Source: Gammaproteobacteria bacterium (GTDB lineage Bacteria; Pseudomonadota; Gammaproteobacteria; Pseudomonadales; Azotimanducaceae). From it: a stretch of 34,602 nucleotides of DNA. The stretch covers positions 3,101 to 37,702 of the forward strand of contig DTZW01000086.1 in the NCBI GenBank assembly GCA_012961165.1, written 5' to 3'. The number at the start of each line of letters is the position of its first letter. The first letter of the stretch is position 1. Position numbers and translations under genes: made by a program. This document shows, piece after piece, positions 1 to 7,325 of the stretch. A model generated the notes under the pieces. The model did no database searches. It was not told the origin of the DNA and was given only the letters and a program-made list of their open reading frames with translations.

Positions 1-831
1 GATATTCGAGCACGGTTTTATCCGCAGGACAAGGCAACCTGGACAGAAGCCCGGACGATCCATACAGATGGTGTTAGCGCCGAGCACGGGTTCGTTTCCA
101 TGCTGCCACTCAACGACGGGACTACACTAATCAGTTGGCTGGACGGGCGGGAAACTGTGGATAGCGAACCGCCAGGAGCGATGACTCTACGTGCTGGTAT
201 TTTCGATAAGTCTGGTGCCAATGTCAGCGAGTGGGAACTCGATCATCGCGTCTGCGATTGCTGTCAGACCAGTTCAGCTATGACGGAGAAAGGCCCAATT
301 ATTGTGTATCGCGATCGCTCTCAGCAAGAGGTCCGGGATATCTATGCGACTCGCTTAGTCGATGGTGCCTGGACCTTGCCGCAGCCAATCCACAATGACA
401 ATTGGCAGATTGCCGGCTGCCCTGTCAATGGCCCTTCGGTTGCGGCTATGAACAAGAGAGTTGCAGTCGCCTGGTTTAGCGCTAAAGATGATGTGCCAAA
501 AATACAACTCGTACTGTCAACCGATAGTGGCCTGAGCTTCTCTGAGCCAATAGTTGTCGAGAGCCCAAATACGAATGGTCGTGTTGACACGACGATTTTG
601 GACTCCGGCAACATCATCGTAAGCTGGATGGATACCGCGGGCGAGGCGAAGATTATGCTCTCGCGCTACGACATAAATGGTGAGCTTTTAAGTACAACTG
701 AAGTCGCTGGTAGCAGTGCATCCCGGCGTAGCGGATTTCCGATTATCGAGGCGGTAGGGAATTCAGTGTATGTAACCTGGACTGACATTGACGCTACGCC
801 ACAGGTTAAAGTCGCGCGGATTGACTATTAA
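1..831 (+). CDS. Sialidase-like (BNR/Asp-box type) protein, C-terminal part
   Basis: The reading frame is open from the first base of the window, so the 5' end of the gene lies outside; 276 codons are visible before the TAA. The visible part has the repeated blade pattern of beta-propeller glycosidase-like proteins: segments such as FVSMLPLNDGTTLISWLDGR and KIQLVLSTDSGLSFSEP resemble Asp-box repeats (S.D.G..F). A cysteine-rich C-D-C-C-Q-T motif lies near residue 84 of the visible part and a GCPVNGPSVAA motif near residue 139; both are familiar from bacterial exo-alpha-sialidase-like proteins. The catalytic N-terminal region is not in view, so true sialidase activity cannot be judged. Family assignment is by recollected motif pattern; the substrate is unknown. 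Confidence 0.7.
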   Translation, partial: DIRARFYPQDKATWTEARTIHTDGVSAEHGFVSMLPLNDGTTLISWLDGRETVDSEPPGAMTLRAGIFDKSGANVSEWELDHRVCDCCQTSSAMTEKGPIIVYRDRSQQEVRDIYATRLVDGAWTLPQPIHNDNWQIAGCPVNGPSVAAMNKRVAVAWFSAKDDVPKIQLVLSTDSGLSFSEPIVVESPNTNGRVDTTILDSGNIIVSWMDTAGEAKIMLSRYDINGELLSTTEVAGSSASRRSGFPIIEAVGNSVYVTWTDIDATPQVKVARIDY

Positions 832-845
832 TTAGCTACAGTTTT

Positions 846-880
846 GAACTTTTCCCCGAGGAATTAGCGGGGGAAGTCAC
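846..880. other. Hairpin downstream of sialidase-like gene
   Basis: TTCCCC (852-857) can pair with GGGGAA (870-875) across a 12-nt loop just after the stop at 831. There is no U-run after the stem on the plus strand, so it is at best a weak or Rho-assisted terminator. Confidence 0.25.
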
Positions 881-973
881 TTGTGCTTATTCCGGCTCAT
901 CATGAACTGAACCGCCTCCAGTTATCTAGACACTTCCGAGGGTGCGGTTGCGGTCAATACGAGTGCCGCCGCA

Positions 974-1297
974 TTGCGCGAAAACCGAAAGGCCATCTAT
1001 CAGGACGCTGAGTTTGCCGAGATTTACTTCAAGGGTCTCTCGACGCCAGAAAGCTTATCGGAGATAGAATACCTCCGTTTCCGAATACTTATGCAGAATG
1101 TGATCGATGGCCTTTGGGATATCCATTCGCGAACCGCTGTGGCGGGTGTGTCTCCGGAAATCTGGGATTCACTCGGTGTGAAAGCGATTGAGCGAATGCT
1201 CGCCACGCAGGGAGGTCGCTTGGTTTGGTCGGAAATGGCTTCGGCTTATCCAATCAACTTCCGGACAGCGGTAGAGTCCATCCTTGCTGACCTTTAG
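974..1297 (+). pseudogene. N-terminally truncated hypothetical protein
   Basis: The longest possible product is about 107 residues from a TTG codon. The frame is open without ATG back to the stop at 908, and no ribosome binding site precedes the TTG. The sequence (ENRKAIYQDAEF..., EIEYLRFRILMQNVIDGLWDIHSR..., VWSEMASAYPINFRTAVESIL) resembles the C-terminal cytoplasmic helical part of proteobacterial membrane proteins that begin with transmembrane segments; those segments are absent here. I read it as the surviving 3' part of a broken gene. It could instead be a genuine small protein using a rare start. Function unknown. Confidence 0.45.
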
Positions 1298-1386
1298 CCA
1301 CACTTTACGGGGGTATGACCCCTAAATCGTTTGAATCAGGACGGCAGCAGGTGCAGGCAGAATCACGCCCTTCGACAGGGCTTTGT

Positions 1387-1623
1387 TCAGAGCGTCAATC
1401 CAACTAAGAAATTGGTGATGACAGCCTCAAAAGGGATGAGCAAGAGGGCATTGAAACAAAGCGAAATCTTCACCCCATTCCAGCCTTGTTTTATCGGCTT
1501 TTTATATTTTTTTCGCTTAAGGGCACGCTGTTTATTCAACGCTTCGAGTTTTTCTATGGTCATCCACTCTTTTTGGCCAGATGACCTGCGAACCTTGACT
1601 AAATTTTGATGCGAATCGTTCAT
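1387..1623 (-). CDS. Small hypothetical membrane protein (doubtful)
   Basis: This is a 78-residue frame from ATG 1623 (GTG 1626 is the alternative). The N-terminal half is strongly basic and lysine-rich (residues about 25-45) and the C-terminal 25 residues are hydrophobic, giving a possible single membrane anchor. I do not recognise a family. The gene lies 12 nt downstream of nothing obvious in its own direction apart from the lipoprotein gene at 1636-1896, which ends 12 bases upstream of it, so the two could be co-transcribed. It may be a chance frame. Confidence 0.3.
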   Translation of the reverse strand: MNDSHQNLVKVRRSSGQKEWMTIEKLEALNKQRALKRKKYKKPIKQGWNGVKISLCFNALLLIPFEAVITNFLVGLTL

Positions 1624-1635
1624 CACTGTCGGGCC

Positions 1636-1896
1636 TTATATGTTTCTTGTGCTTTTATGTGAAGCCTGTCCGGCCAATGTGCCCAGATTCTTTTCTAACC
1701 ACTTAATTTTAGAAATTCGCATTGCTGTAGACTGGCCAGTCGGATCAACACAACCCGCGTCAAACTCTTCAATCCATTGAAAGTTCATGCCTCTTTCCCA
1801 GCAGAATTCCATTTCAGCAGTAGATTGTGTGCCGCTATAAGTAGAGCAACCTGTGGTCAGTGCGATGAGCAGGAAAGCCAGGATAGTCTTGTACAT
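1636..1896 (-). CDS. Small outer-membrane-type lipoprotein
   Basis: An 86-residue product from ATG 1896, chosen because it begins a textbook signal peptide: MYKT, a hydrophobic core, and the lipobox L-T-T-G-C with the lipidated Cys at residue 17. A longer in-frame start at 1971 would bury the signal and was rejected. The mature part has two further cysteines (in EFCWERG and DAGCVDP) that could form a disulfide in the periplasm. The residue after the Cys is Ser, consistent with outer-membrane sorting by Lol. No family recognised; a GGGTGA ribosome-binding sequence lies upstream of the chosen start. Confidence 0.65.
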   Translation of the reverse strand: MYKTILAFLLIALTTGCSTYSGTQSTAEMEFCWERGMNFQWIEEFDAGCVDPTGQSTAMRISKIKWLEKNLGTLAGQASHKSTRNI

Positions 1897-2339
1897 GTTG
1901 TTCACCCGTTTACATATTTGGTTTATGGGAGGAGATTGTAGGGGTGTCTTGTAAACCGGGGTTGATGCCAATGTGCACTAATGTAACGGAATGTGACCTA
2001 ACTTATAGCCAACAGCGAGAAGCCACAAATCCTGGCGGCGTATAGCTATTGTCTGTAAAGCGGTTTCGGTTGCTCACGAAATAAAAGCCAACGGATGCTG
2101 CTTCGATATTCAGAATATTGACTGAATATCCCTGTTAAAATGCCTGGTCCCAGTACCTTATCTCAGTACCTTAATCTCTATCACCGTCTTTGGTGTCGAG
2201 CTCCAGGCAAGCGCAAAGGAAGCTCAAAACCTGGCGTAGAACCTGTGGCCAGGAACAAAAAATCTTGTGGGCTTGTGTTTTATGAATGATTTGACGATAT
2301 TTAATTGGACATAACTGTATTGCGAGGTGTTGAACGAAA
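1897..2339. other. Gene-free spacer upstream of the SDR gene
   Basis: These 443 bases carry no convincing gene. They contain a perfect 9-bp inverted repeat at 2105-2130 and a 13-bp near-perfect direct repeat (CAGTACCTTATCT / CAGTACCTTAATCT, 2151-2177). Both lie between the divergent lipoprotein and SDR genes, so regulatory use is possible. Confidence 0.5.
2105..2130. promoter_or_regulatory. Inverted repeat, possible operator upstream of SDR
   Basis: GATATTCAG (2105-2113) and CTGAATATC (2122-2130) are perfect inverted repeats separated by 8 nt of AT-rich sequence. The dyad is 210 bp upstream of the SDR start. Its symmetry fits a dimeric transcription factor site, but no regulator gene lies next to it. 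Confidence 0.35.
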
Positions 2340-3104
2340 ATGAATGTGGAAAATAGTGTTTCCATCGTTACCGGGTCTTCCTCGGGCGTAGGCGCAGCAA
2401 CAGCAAGAATGCTTGCTGGGAAAGGCGGTCGAGTGGTCATCAATTATTCAAAAAGTGTTGACGCAGCCCGGGTTGTGGCAGACGAATGTGAATCTCTGGG
2501 TGGCGATACACTCTTATGTCAGGCAGATGTCGCCAATGACGATGATTGTCGGCGCATGGTTGCTGAGGCACTAAAAAAGTGGGATCGCCTGGACGCGCTG
2601 GTCAACAACGCGGGCACGACCAAATTTGTTCAGCATGCTGACATGGATGGCTTGGATGGTGCGGATTTCCAGAGCATTTATGGTGTCAACGTTATAGGTC
2701 CGTTCCAGATGGTGCGAGCTGCGAGCAATGCACTAAAAGCATCCGGTGATGCCTCTGTCGTCAACGTGGCATCTATTGCCGGTGTAAAAGGCGTGGGTAG
2801 CTCAATAGCGTACGCTGCGTCAAAAGGTGCGCTGATCACCATGACACAGTCTCTTGCAAGAGTACTGGGTCCTGAGATTCGGGTGAATGCTGTGTGTCCT
2901 GGTTTCATCAAAGGGGAATGGCTTGCCAAGGGCATGGGTAGGGAAACTTATGAAGCCTCTAAGTCATTTCTTGAAGCTAAAACGCCCCTGCAGAAAACCT
3001 GCACTCCGGAGTCCGTCGCGGAATCCATCCTCGGGTTTATCGAAGGACATTCCATTGTGACGGGCCAGCACCTGGTGCTGGACGGCGGGCACTTGCTACT
3101 TTGA
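2340..3104 (+). CDS. Short-chain dehydrogenase/reductase (SDR)
   Basis: A 254-residue classical SDR, of normal length for the family. It has the Rossmann nucleotide-binding motif TGSSSGVG at residues 11-18, NNAG at 89-92, catalytic Ser at about 145 and the YxxxK pair Tyr158/Lys162 (YAASK), followed by the usual RVNAVCPGFI segment. The acceptor could be NAD(H) or NADP(H): the acidic residue that selects NAD is not evident after beta-2, where INYSKS occurs, which resembles the FabG-like NADP type. It acts in the cytoplasm on an unknown alcohol or ketone. The gene stands alone, with no operon partner on either side. Confidence 0.9.
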   Translation: MNVENSVSIVTGSSSGVGAATARMLAGKGGRVVINYSKSVDAARVVADECESLGGDTLLCQADVANDDDCRRMVAEALKKWDRLDALVNNAGTTKFVQHADMDGLDGADFQSIYGVNVIGPFQMVRAASNALKASGDASVVNVASIAGVKGVGSSIAYAASKGALITMTQSLARVLGPEIRVNAVCPGFIKGEWLAKGMGRETYEASKSFLEAKTPLQKTCTPESVAESILGFIEGHSIVTGQHLVLDGGHLLL

Positions 3105-3670
3105 CAACTGGGCCTTGGCCCTGTCAGCGTTCAGCAAGCAAATAGACGAAGCTGAAAAGGAGACAGGTTCATGCTCTCTGTCAGACTGATGTCATGATCC
3201 AAAACTGACCCCGCGACCAAAGAAAACCCGCACGGCCTAAAGTATTGGGGGATATCTGCCACCTGTGCCGAAACAGCATTACTGGCTTCACGTGCGTAGG
3301 TCGGTTTTCTCCGGCTAAGATCGCGAATCCATCCGAATAGTTCTCACCTAATACTCTTTCTAGTTGGTTTCCAACTATCGTTGGTCTGTGACCTGGAGAG
3401 AAGTTGACATAGGAATCTGTAACCAAAATGCAGCCGGTGCGCAAAGTCATGGTTTTGTGAGCTACGTCACAATGGTTATAAAAAGTCGTTGGTAGAGGGA
3501 ATAAATCCAATTCACGAAATTAAGCGATAGCATTCATCAACAGGCTCAGATCGGCACGTTTAATCTCACACATTTAATCTCACACATTTCAATCTCGCAC
3601 ATTTCAATCTCAAGGGATTCAATCTGAATAATTAAGTAAACTGCCTTAATCACTCATTCAGGAAAGTGAC
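3105..3670. other. Gene-free spacer with tandem repeats
   Basis: No convincing gene. A 109-codon minus-strand frame at 3181-3510 has no domain, no plausible start signal and unusual composition, and is treated as chance. The 3' end of the spacer holds a short tandem repeat array (3559-3628). Confidence 0.5.
3559..3628 (+). repeat. Degenerate 14-16 bp tandem repeat
   Basis: Consecutive units are TTTAATCTCACACA (3559-3572), the same again (3573-3586), TTTCAATCTCGCACA (3587-3601), TTTCAATCTCAAGGGA (3602-3617) and a partial TTCAATCTGAA (3618-3628). The array ends 42 bp before the start codon of the exported protein at 3671, so copy number could alter its promoter or leader. Confidence 0.8.
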
Positions 3671-4129
3671 ATGTCTTACAAACAGATTATTACAGCCGCT
3701 ATATTGTTCGCGGTGTTGCCACCCGTAGCCGCCAAAAGCCTTAAATCTTCACTAAGAGACTGTGGTGAAATTGAATCTAACGAGCAACGTCTCGTCTGTT
3801 TCGACAAGCTCCTGGAGTCGAAAAACCACGAGACTGAGGCGAACGATCAATCCCCTCCGCCCATAACCGATGAAATTGGGCTAGCGACACAGGAAGAAGC
3901 TGAACCGAATGTGGAGCATTCGGTTGTCATCACAAACTGCGAGTCGAGCTCTTCTTCCAAACGTTTGTTCTTTTATTTAGAGAATGGCCAGGTCTGGCGC
4001 CAAAAAAATGTTAAGTGGCTGTCCAAAAGAGACTGCCAGTCAAACGGTGTGATTCGGGAGGATTTCTTTGGCTTCACGTTGTTCATAGAAGCTATGAATA
4101 AATCTGTGCGAGTATCCCGCGTTCGCTAA
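3671..4129 (+). CDS. Exported small protein with VasI-like Cys motif
   Basis: A 152-residue product from an ATG preceded by CAGGAAAG. Residues 1-21 form a Sec signal peptide ending in VAA. The mature N-terminus carries the pattern DCGEIESNEQRLVCFDKLLE. This C-x(n)-RL-x-C-[FY]-D motif begins many small periplasmic proteins, including type VI VasI-like ones, but no type VI genes are nearby. A Pro/Glu-rich linker (about residues 50-80) leads to a C-terminal domain with two more cysteines (ITNCESSS and KRDCQSN), suggesting two disulfides. Function unknown. Confidence 0.65.
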   Translation: MSYKQIITAAILFAVLPPVAAKSLKSSLRDCGEIESNEQRLVCFDKLLESKNHETEANDQSPPPITDEIGLATQEEAEPNVEHSVVITNCESSSSSKRLFFYLENGQVWRQKNVKWLSKRDCQSNGVIREDFFGFTLFIEAMNKSVRVSRVR

Positions 4130-4439
4130 CGACCCTGATAATCTTCTGGCAACGACTAGTGATCCCTCTAAGGGTGCTTTAACAGCCTTTTCAGCTTCCA
4201 CAGCAGACTCTGGTTCTGTTGCTAGTGAAACTGAAACTGAAACTGAAACTGTGGCAGATGATGATGCTGCCTGCTGTGCCTACTAACTCAGAGAGAATAT
4301 GATTTACGGCTCGCTGGGGATGTAGGCGAAGGATTAAAGCTATGCAGGCTTTCACCTGTTGAGGCGAACTCACCAGGTGACACCTGCCCGCAGTAGAGGT
4401 GCTTACCATGAGAGACAGGCCGATCACTTGGAGTTGGTT
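4130..4439. other. Spacer between convergent genes, with microsatellite
   Basis: There is no complete gene. One plus frame (4098-4286) is open and reads as an acidic, Ser/Thr-rich tail containing ETETETET and ending CCAY, but it has no start codon, so it may be a gene remnant. An inverted repeat TCACCTG ... CAGGTGA lies near 4350-4380. The other minus-strand frame here is not convincing. Confidence 0.4.
4227..4250 (+). repeat. (GAAACT)4 hexanucleotide microsatellite
   Basis: Four perfect tandem copies of GAAACT. In the open frame ending at 4286 the repeat encodes alternating Glu-Thr. A hexamer keeps frame, so copy changes would alter length without frameshifting. Confidence 0.85.
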
Positions 4440-4874
4440 CTAAGGTGCCCCTGCGTCATCGATACCGGCGGATTGTGCACTTGGCCTTGTCAACCAGGGT
4501 ATTAGCCAAAACCACCCAACGACCGGCAACGGTAAGATCCAAAGCCAACACCACCAGCCACTTTTACCAACATCATGTAACCGTCTAACAGTAACTGAAA
4601 GGGTAGGTATCATCATAACCGGGCGATACGCCAGAACGGCAAAACCTACTTGATCGTCCATATAAGCCCCTGGTAGGAAATGTCCAAAGGGCAGGTCCTT
4701 TAAGGTGACTAAAGGCGGCAGGAAGAAGTGATCGATGAGCCAAACCACAGCGTACGCTAGTAAGAAAAATAGCATGAAATACCAAAACTCTGAAACGGTT
4801 GCTCTGCCATTAAAGTTAAAGTAATGCCTGAACCCGCTTCGGGTGGAAAGCGCTAAGTGATTGAAAAATTTCAT
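4440..4874 (-). CDS. DUF805 family inner-membrane protein
   Basis: A 144-residue membrane protein from ATG 4874 (AAGGGGC ribosome-binding sequence upstream). The DUF805 signatures are clear: HYFNFNGRATVSEFWYF at residues about 17-33 and RRLHDVGKSGWW at about 97-108. It has three or four hydrophobic segments. The family is widespread in the bacterial inner membrane and its biochemical role is not known. Directly upstream on the same strand lies a remnant of the RTX-like gene tail found at the other end of the window. Confidence 0.88.
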   Translation of the reverse strand: MKFFNHLALSTRSGFRHYFNFNGRATVSEFWYFMLFFLLAYAVVWLIDHFFLPPLVTLKDLPFGHFLPGAYMDDQVGFAVLAYRPVMMIPTLSVTVRRLHDVGKSGWWCWLWILPLPVVGWFWLIPWLTRPSAQSAGIDDAGAP

Positions 4875-4894
4875 TCATGCCCCTTATGAATTTA

Positions 4895-5045
4895 TTAGCA
4901 AGTAAGCTGCAGGAAAGAAGAGAACGTGAGCAGCCGCGTAGTAATAAATGATATGTAATTGACATCACCAATAGGTTCAGCCACTGGTGCCAGGGTTGAT
5001 TTGCTGTTTGACATTAAGCCTTCCTGAGCGGACAGCTCCTGGAGT
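4895..5045 (-). pseudogene. Remnant of RTX-like protein C-terminus
   Basis: Read on the minus strand, this stretch encodes QELSAQEGLMSNSKSTLAPV continuing AEPIGDVNYIS, nearly identical to the C-terminal region of the RTX-like protein at 33656-34602 (which has GDINYIS). An in-frame stop lies just upstream and the reading after NYIS diverges (FITTRLLTF... to a stop at 4895), so only a fragment survives. At DNA level 4947-5039 matches 33720-33812 over 93 bp with two differences that I can see. Confidence 0.8.
4947..5039. repeat. 93-bp direct duplication, copy A
   Basis: Same strand orientation and near-identical to 33720-33812, with two mismatches by eye. The homology stops abruptly on both sides, consistent with a recent duplication or recombination of part of the RTX-like gene. 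Confidence 0.9.
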
Positions 5046-5085
5046 CTAACTTAAAGGACATTGCTTTTCCCCCGCATATTCGGGG

Positions 5086-6567
5086 TCATTGGCTGACTTG
5101 GAGGTTTCTCCGCGTAGCTAGTTCAGCCTGGATTTCTTCGTGGCGTGCTCGCGTTAGGCGATATTTCAAATAAAAGAAGACGGCGATGATGCCCGGAATG
5201 ACGGCAATCGGCCCGTCGATCAATCCCAGGCGGAATACAATGTCCGGGTTCACAGTGCCGGGTTCTGCGCCAACGGGAAAATCAATCACATCAATCGCAA
5301 TGCCCGCTAGCAGGTGCCCAAGCCCTGACGATGCTTTGGCGAAAAATGATCTGGCGGCATAGAAAATGCCCTCTTGGCGACGATGGGTATTGAGTTCGTG
5401 CTCGTCAGCAATATCCGCTAGCGCTGACATAGCGCTGATCAGCAGGATTACTCCAAAGATCAGCGTAAAGAGGTAAAAGATCATCAGCGTCGGCACTAAC
5501 ATATCGGAATCGTTTTCAGGGAATAAATCCAAAATTCGCAATAGAACTGGCGCGGTGGCAAAAATGAGTAAGCAAACCAATCCGACAATGAGGACTGGCT
5601 TTTTCTCGAAACGATTATGTAAAGGGGCTGTCACCGCGTAGCCAAACAGCGTGGCCGCTAAACCCGCCAGCGCGAAGTATCGAATTTGGCTCGGCACCAA
5701 TTCCCAGTAGTAGGTGTTCATGTGCAGGCCAATGGTGTCTCTTGTGCCAAGGGTTGCGCTGAGCAACAAATAGCCAATCAATAACATTAAGTAATTTCGA
5801 TTGGTCAGTGCAGACTTCACGTCCAGTAAAAAGCTCGAGAGACTGAACCGCTCGACGCTGTCAGGCATGGGCGGTAACAATGGAACGACCTTTAGGGTCA
5901 ATACCGTAGAGGCTAGCATCACTGTGCCGCCTAACAACGCGGCAGAAATAGCAAGGCTTGGGTAGGCGGCGGCATTGAGCAGTCCATTGTCGAACTCGGG
6001 CGTTTTGTTGAAGAAGAATGTGAGTGCGATGATATAGGTACCGTATCCGCCAAGCCCGCCTAACAGTGTGTTTAGGCTCATGACTCGAGTTCTTTCGGTA
6101 AAGTCAGCGGACAACTCTGCACCTAGCGCCAGGTGCGGCACATGAAATAAGGTAATGCTAGTTCGCATTAGTACGGTTAGCACCGTAAGCCACAGGAACA
6201 GACCTGGATCGCCCAGGAGTTCCGGTGGTGAGTAGATGAAAAATAAACAGATCATCACCGGTAGGGGCGCGGCGAACATAAAAGGGTGCCGCCTGCCTAG
6301 CTTTGATCGCCAACGGTCAGATATCGCGCCTACTAATGGGTCAGTTATTGCATCGAAAACAAGTGCGATGGTTATTGCAAGTCCAGCGAGAGTGCCAGGT
6401 ATGCCCATGATGTTGGTGTAGAAGAAGAAGTTGAAAGCGTTAAAGGCAACGCCAAAGATTGTTTCTGCTGAGGCGCCGACTGCATAGGAAAGTTTGAGCA
6501 GTCGGGGTACCCTGTCTGCATACGCGCTGCTACCCTGTGTCAGCATAACATCGCTATTGTTTGTCAT
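5086..6567 (-). CDS. GPH-family (MelB-like) sugar/cation symporter, MFS
   Basis: A 493-residue polytopic protein with about 12 membrane segments, from ATG 6567 (GAGGTC upstream). Diagnostic features of the glycoside-pentoside-hexuronide:cation symporters are in the N-terminal third: D-A-I-T-D-P-L-V-G-A-I-S-D-R around residues 73-86, followed by KLGRRHPFMF; the paired Asp residues in helix 2 are the expected cation site. It probably imports a glycoside or related solute with Na+ or H+. No glycosidase lies beside it, so the substrate is open; the nearest candidates for functional linkage are the sialidase-like protein at the left edge and the sulfatase far to the right. It stands alone. Confidence 0.88.
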   Translation of the reverse strand: MTNNSDVMLTQGSSAYADRVPRLLKLSYAVGASAETIFGVAFNAFNFFFYTNIMGIPGTLAGLAITIALVFDAITDPLVGAISDRWRSKLGRRHPFMFAAPLPVMICLFFIYSPPELLGDPGLFLWLTVLTVLMRTSITLFHVPHLALGAELSADFTERTRVMSLNTLLGGLGGYGTYIIALTFFFNKTPEFDNGLLNAAAYPSLAISAALLGGTVMLASTVLTLKVVPLLPPMPDSVERFSLSSFLLDVKSALTNRNYLMLLIGYLLLSATLGTRDTIGLHMNTYYWELVPSQIRYFALAGLAATLFGYAVTAPLHNRFEKKPVLIVGLVCLLIFATAPVLLRILDLFPENDSDMLVPTLMIFYLFTLIFGVILLISAMSALADIADEHELNTHRRQEGIFYAARSFFAKASSGLGHLLAGIAIDVIDFPVGAEPGTVNPDIVFRLGLIDGPIAVIPGIIAVFFYLKYRLTRARHEEIQAELATRRNLQVSQ

Positions 6568-6975
6568 TTTTTGACCTCTAGTTAATTACTGGGACAGTTT
6601 ACTTGAACGAGTAGATTAGGACATGGCATCGGGATCTGGGTTATGGGGGGTGTCTGCGCCAGCCAGATTAAAAGCAAGTAAACTAACCATCTCAATATCA
6701 GGTATAGAACGGCTCGAGGTGAGAGTCATCGTTGCCGGGCACGGCATCGATGACCTCACAGATGACGTAACAAATGCGTGAGGTATGTTTCTGACACAGA
6801 GCTAGTATGCTCCAGAAGCACTAAAACCATAGCCCGAATAGTCTGATGCGTATGAGTTTGATTAATTTACCTTACGCTATGAGCGGCTCGCTCGCCATAT
6901 CGTCAACCACTTCAGCCAACGACTCATCCCAGTCGCTCACCGCCAGAGGCAGGAGCTATGTTTCCTCATCCATAC
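6568..6975. other. Spacer without a convincing gene
   Basis: These 408 bases separate two minus-strand units. Several short minus-strand frames have protein-like composition (for example one ending EVIDAVPGNDDSHLEPFYT, stop near 6705, and one ending AGADTPHNPDPDAMS, stop near 6621), but each is interrupted and they lie in different frames. They may be the remains of a decayed gene; I cannot name it. Confidence 0.35.
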
Positions 6976-7323
6976 TCAGTCCTGCCACCCTGTTGGGCTG
7001 ACATCATCGTGCTTCAATACCCGCTTCTGCAGTCGGTCAACACGCATGGTCAAGCCGCAGCCAGGGTCTGGACACAGTGCACGGGTATCGGTTTCCATCC
7101 AATCTGCTGGGTGCAACAAGCGCTGCTTGGCCGGCAGCAGTGGAATAACAGACTGCAGCGCATAGAGACAAAAATCAGCCCCCTCGGGCATCGAAATTTT
7201 ACCACCCCTGAGAAAAACCGAATCACCTACCGTCATCGCACAGGTACAGTTGCCAGCAATGGCTTCAACCACGACCTGCAGGTCATACAGCTCAAACTCA
7301 TCCTCGCGCAGTTCAGTTGTCAT
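6976..7323 (-). CDS. TIGR04076 family protein
   Basis: A 115-residue product from ATG 7323, which lies 2 nt after the stop of the LLM gene (a TTG at 7329 overlapping that stop was rejected). The pattern ELYDLQVVVEAIAGNCTCAM, FCLYALQSVIPLLPAKQR and ALCPDPGCGLTMRV fits the TIGR04076 family, small cytosolic proteins of unknown function often found beside redox enzymes. The Cys residues in CTC and in CPDPGCG could bind metal or take part in redox chemistry; that is inference. It is the last gene of the five-gene dehalogenase-like operon. Confidence 0.75.
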   Translation of the reverse strand: MTTELREDEFELYDLQVVVEAIAGNCTCAMTVGDSVFLRGGKISMPEGADFCLYALQSVIPLLPAKQRLLHPADWMETDTRALCPDPGCGLTMRVDRLQKRVLKHDDVSPTGWQD

Positions 7324-7325
7324 TT

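Noticed and set aside
3181-3510. 109-codon minus-strand frame between the SDR gene and the tandem repeats
   Set aside because: No recognisable domain, no ribosome-binding sequence, odd composition, and no partner genes.
4191-4427. 78-codon minus-strand frame
   Set aside because: Low-complexity SFSFSFSF is the antisense of the GAAACT repeat; no start signal or family.
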